Positions 63,952 through 64,000 of a stretch of 64,000 nt of DNA are shown here, piece by piece (the stretch's first letter is position 1; each line of letters starts with the position of its first letter). The position numbers were made by a program, and so were the translations under genes. The notes beneath the pieces are model-generated. The model had not been told where the DNA came from. It searched no databases and worked only from the letters and a program-made list of their open reading frames with translations. Origin of the DNA: Sphingopyxis sp. TUF1 (lineage in GTDB: Bacteria; Pseudomonadota; Alphaproteobacteria; Sphingomonadales; Sphingomonadaceae); contig NZ_CP144683.1 in assembly GCF_036687315.1 (NCBI RefSeq), positions 1,860,001 to 1,924,000 on the forward strand. The letters are read 5' to 3'.

Positions 63952-64000
63952 ACGGGCGTGTCGGCGACGGGCGCCTGACGGCGGATCACGAGTCGAACCA
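63936..64000 (-). CDS. Possible C-terminal fragment of a minus-strand gene (partial)
   Basis: A minus-strand frame enters from the right window edge and ends at a TAG (63936-63938), reading VRLVIRRQAPVADTPVQDAI. It would overlap the CBS gene's 3' end by 16 bases. Twenty residues are too few to identify; it may be chance. Confidence 0.25.
   Translation of the reverse strand, partial: VRLVIRRQAPVADTPVQDAI

Overview
The window is a high-GC stretch of an alphaproteobacterial chromosome, most likely Sphingomonadales and perhaps Sphingopyxis-like. The placement rests on protein character (an Oar-type TonB receptor, a DUF4167 protein beside prfA/prmC, an alphaproteobacterial SUV3-type helicase–S4–fdxA block, an Mg-type HemB). 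It also rests on two families of palindromic repeats that I recognise as common in sphingomonads. No tRNA, rRNA, CRISPR array, IS element or prophage was recognised. Every interval between calls is under 300 bases.

Bases 1-14507 hold a type I secretion/adhesion locus. It contains the 3' part of a giant RTX/VWA adhesin, an OmpA-domain lipid-anchor-less envelope protein, a TolC-type outer-membrane channel, a LapB-like ABC exporter with a degenerate C39 domain, a SleB-type cell-wall hydrolase, an HlyD/LapC-type adaptor, and, on the opposite strand, a LapG-like cysteine protease. The exporter, hydrolase and adaptor genes overlap by 4 bp each. The protease gene overlaps the adaptor gene tail to tail. 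This is the most interesting region: a Lap-like adhesin system with an embedded peptidoglycan hydrolase and no adjacent lapD.

Bases 14606-25795 are mostly minus strand: cobQ, an S41 lipoprotein protease, rlmE and a Ppx/GppA phosphatase, then a glycine-zipper protein, a phytase-like esterase, rpmB, tadA and a large Oar-like TonB-dependent receptor. Bases 26066-33757 carry clpX, clpP, fdxA, an S4 RNA-binding protein, an SUV3-like helicase and a divergent M23 peptidase. Bases 33929-37738 hold hemB, a membrane-bound spermidine-synthase-like protein and a gamma-carbonic anhydrase. Bases 37887-43935 (minus) hold a PuuD-like membrane protein, the overlapping run dapF-mtaB-ftsY-yciB, and a GGDEF-EAL protein divergent from ffh.

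Bases 44184-51955 contain ffh-rpsP-rimM and trmD-rplS, the usual ribosome/SRP cluster. It is split by about 4 kb holding an OmpA-like protein, a class C beta-lactamase-fold hydrolase, a 66-residue small protein and a LysR regulator that overlaps trmD. Bases 52064-63951 hold asd, an M61 peptidase, hisS, prfA, prmC, a DUF4167 protein, two tandem DUF4139 proteins, a YciA-like thioesterase, a two-TM protein and a CBS-domain protein.

Palindromic repeats lie between genes at five places. One lies partly inside hisS and supplies its stop codon. A related one sits in frame within mtaB. Functional calls rest on motif and domain recognition by eye; no database search was run.
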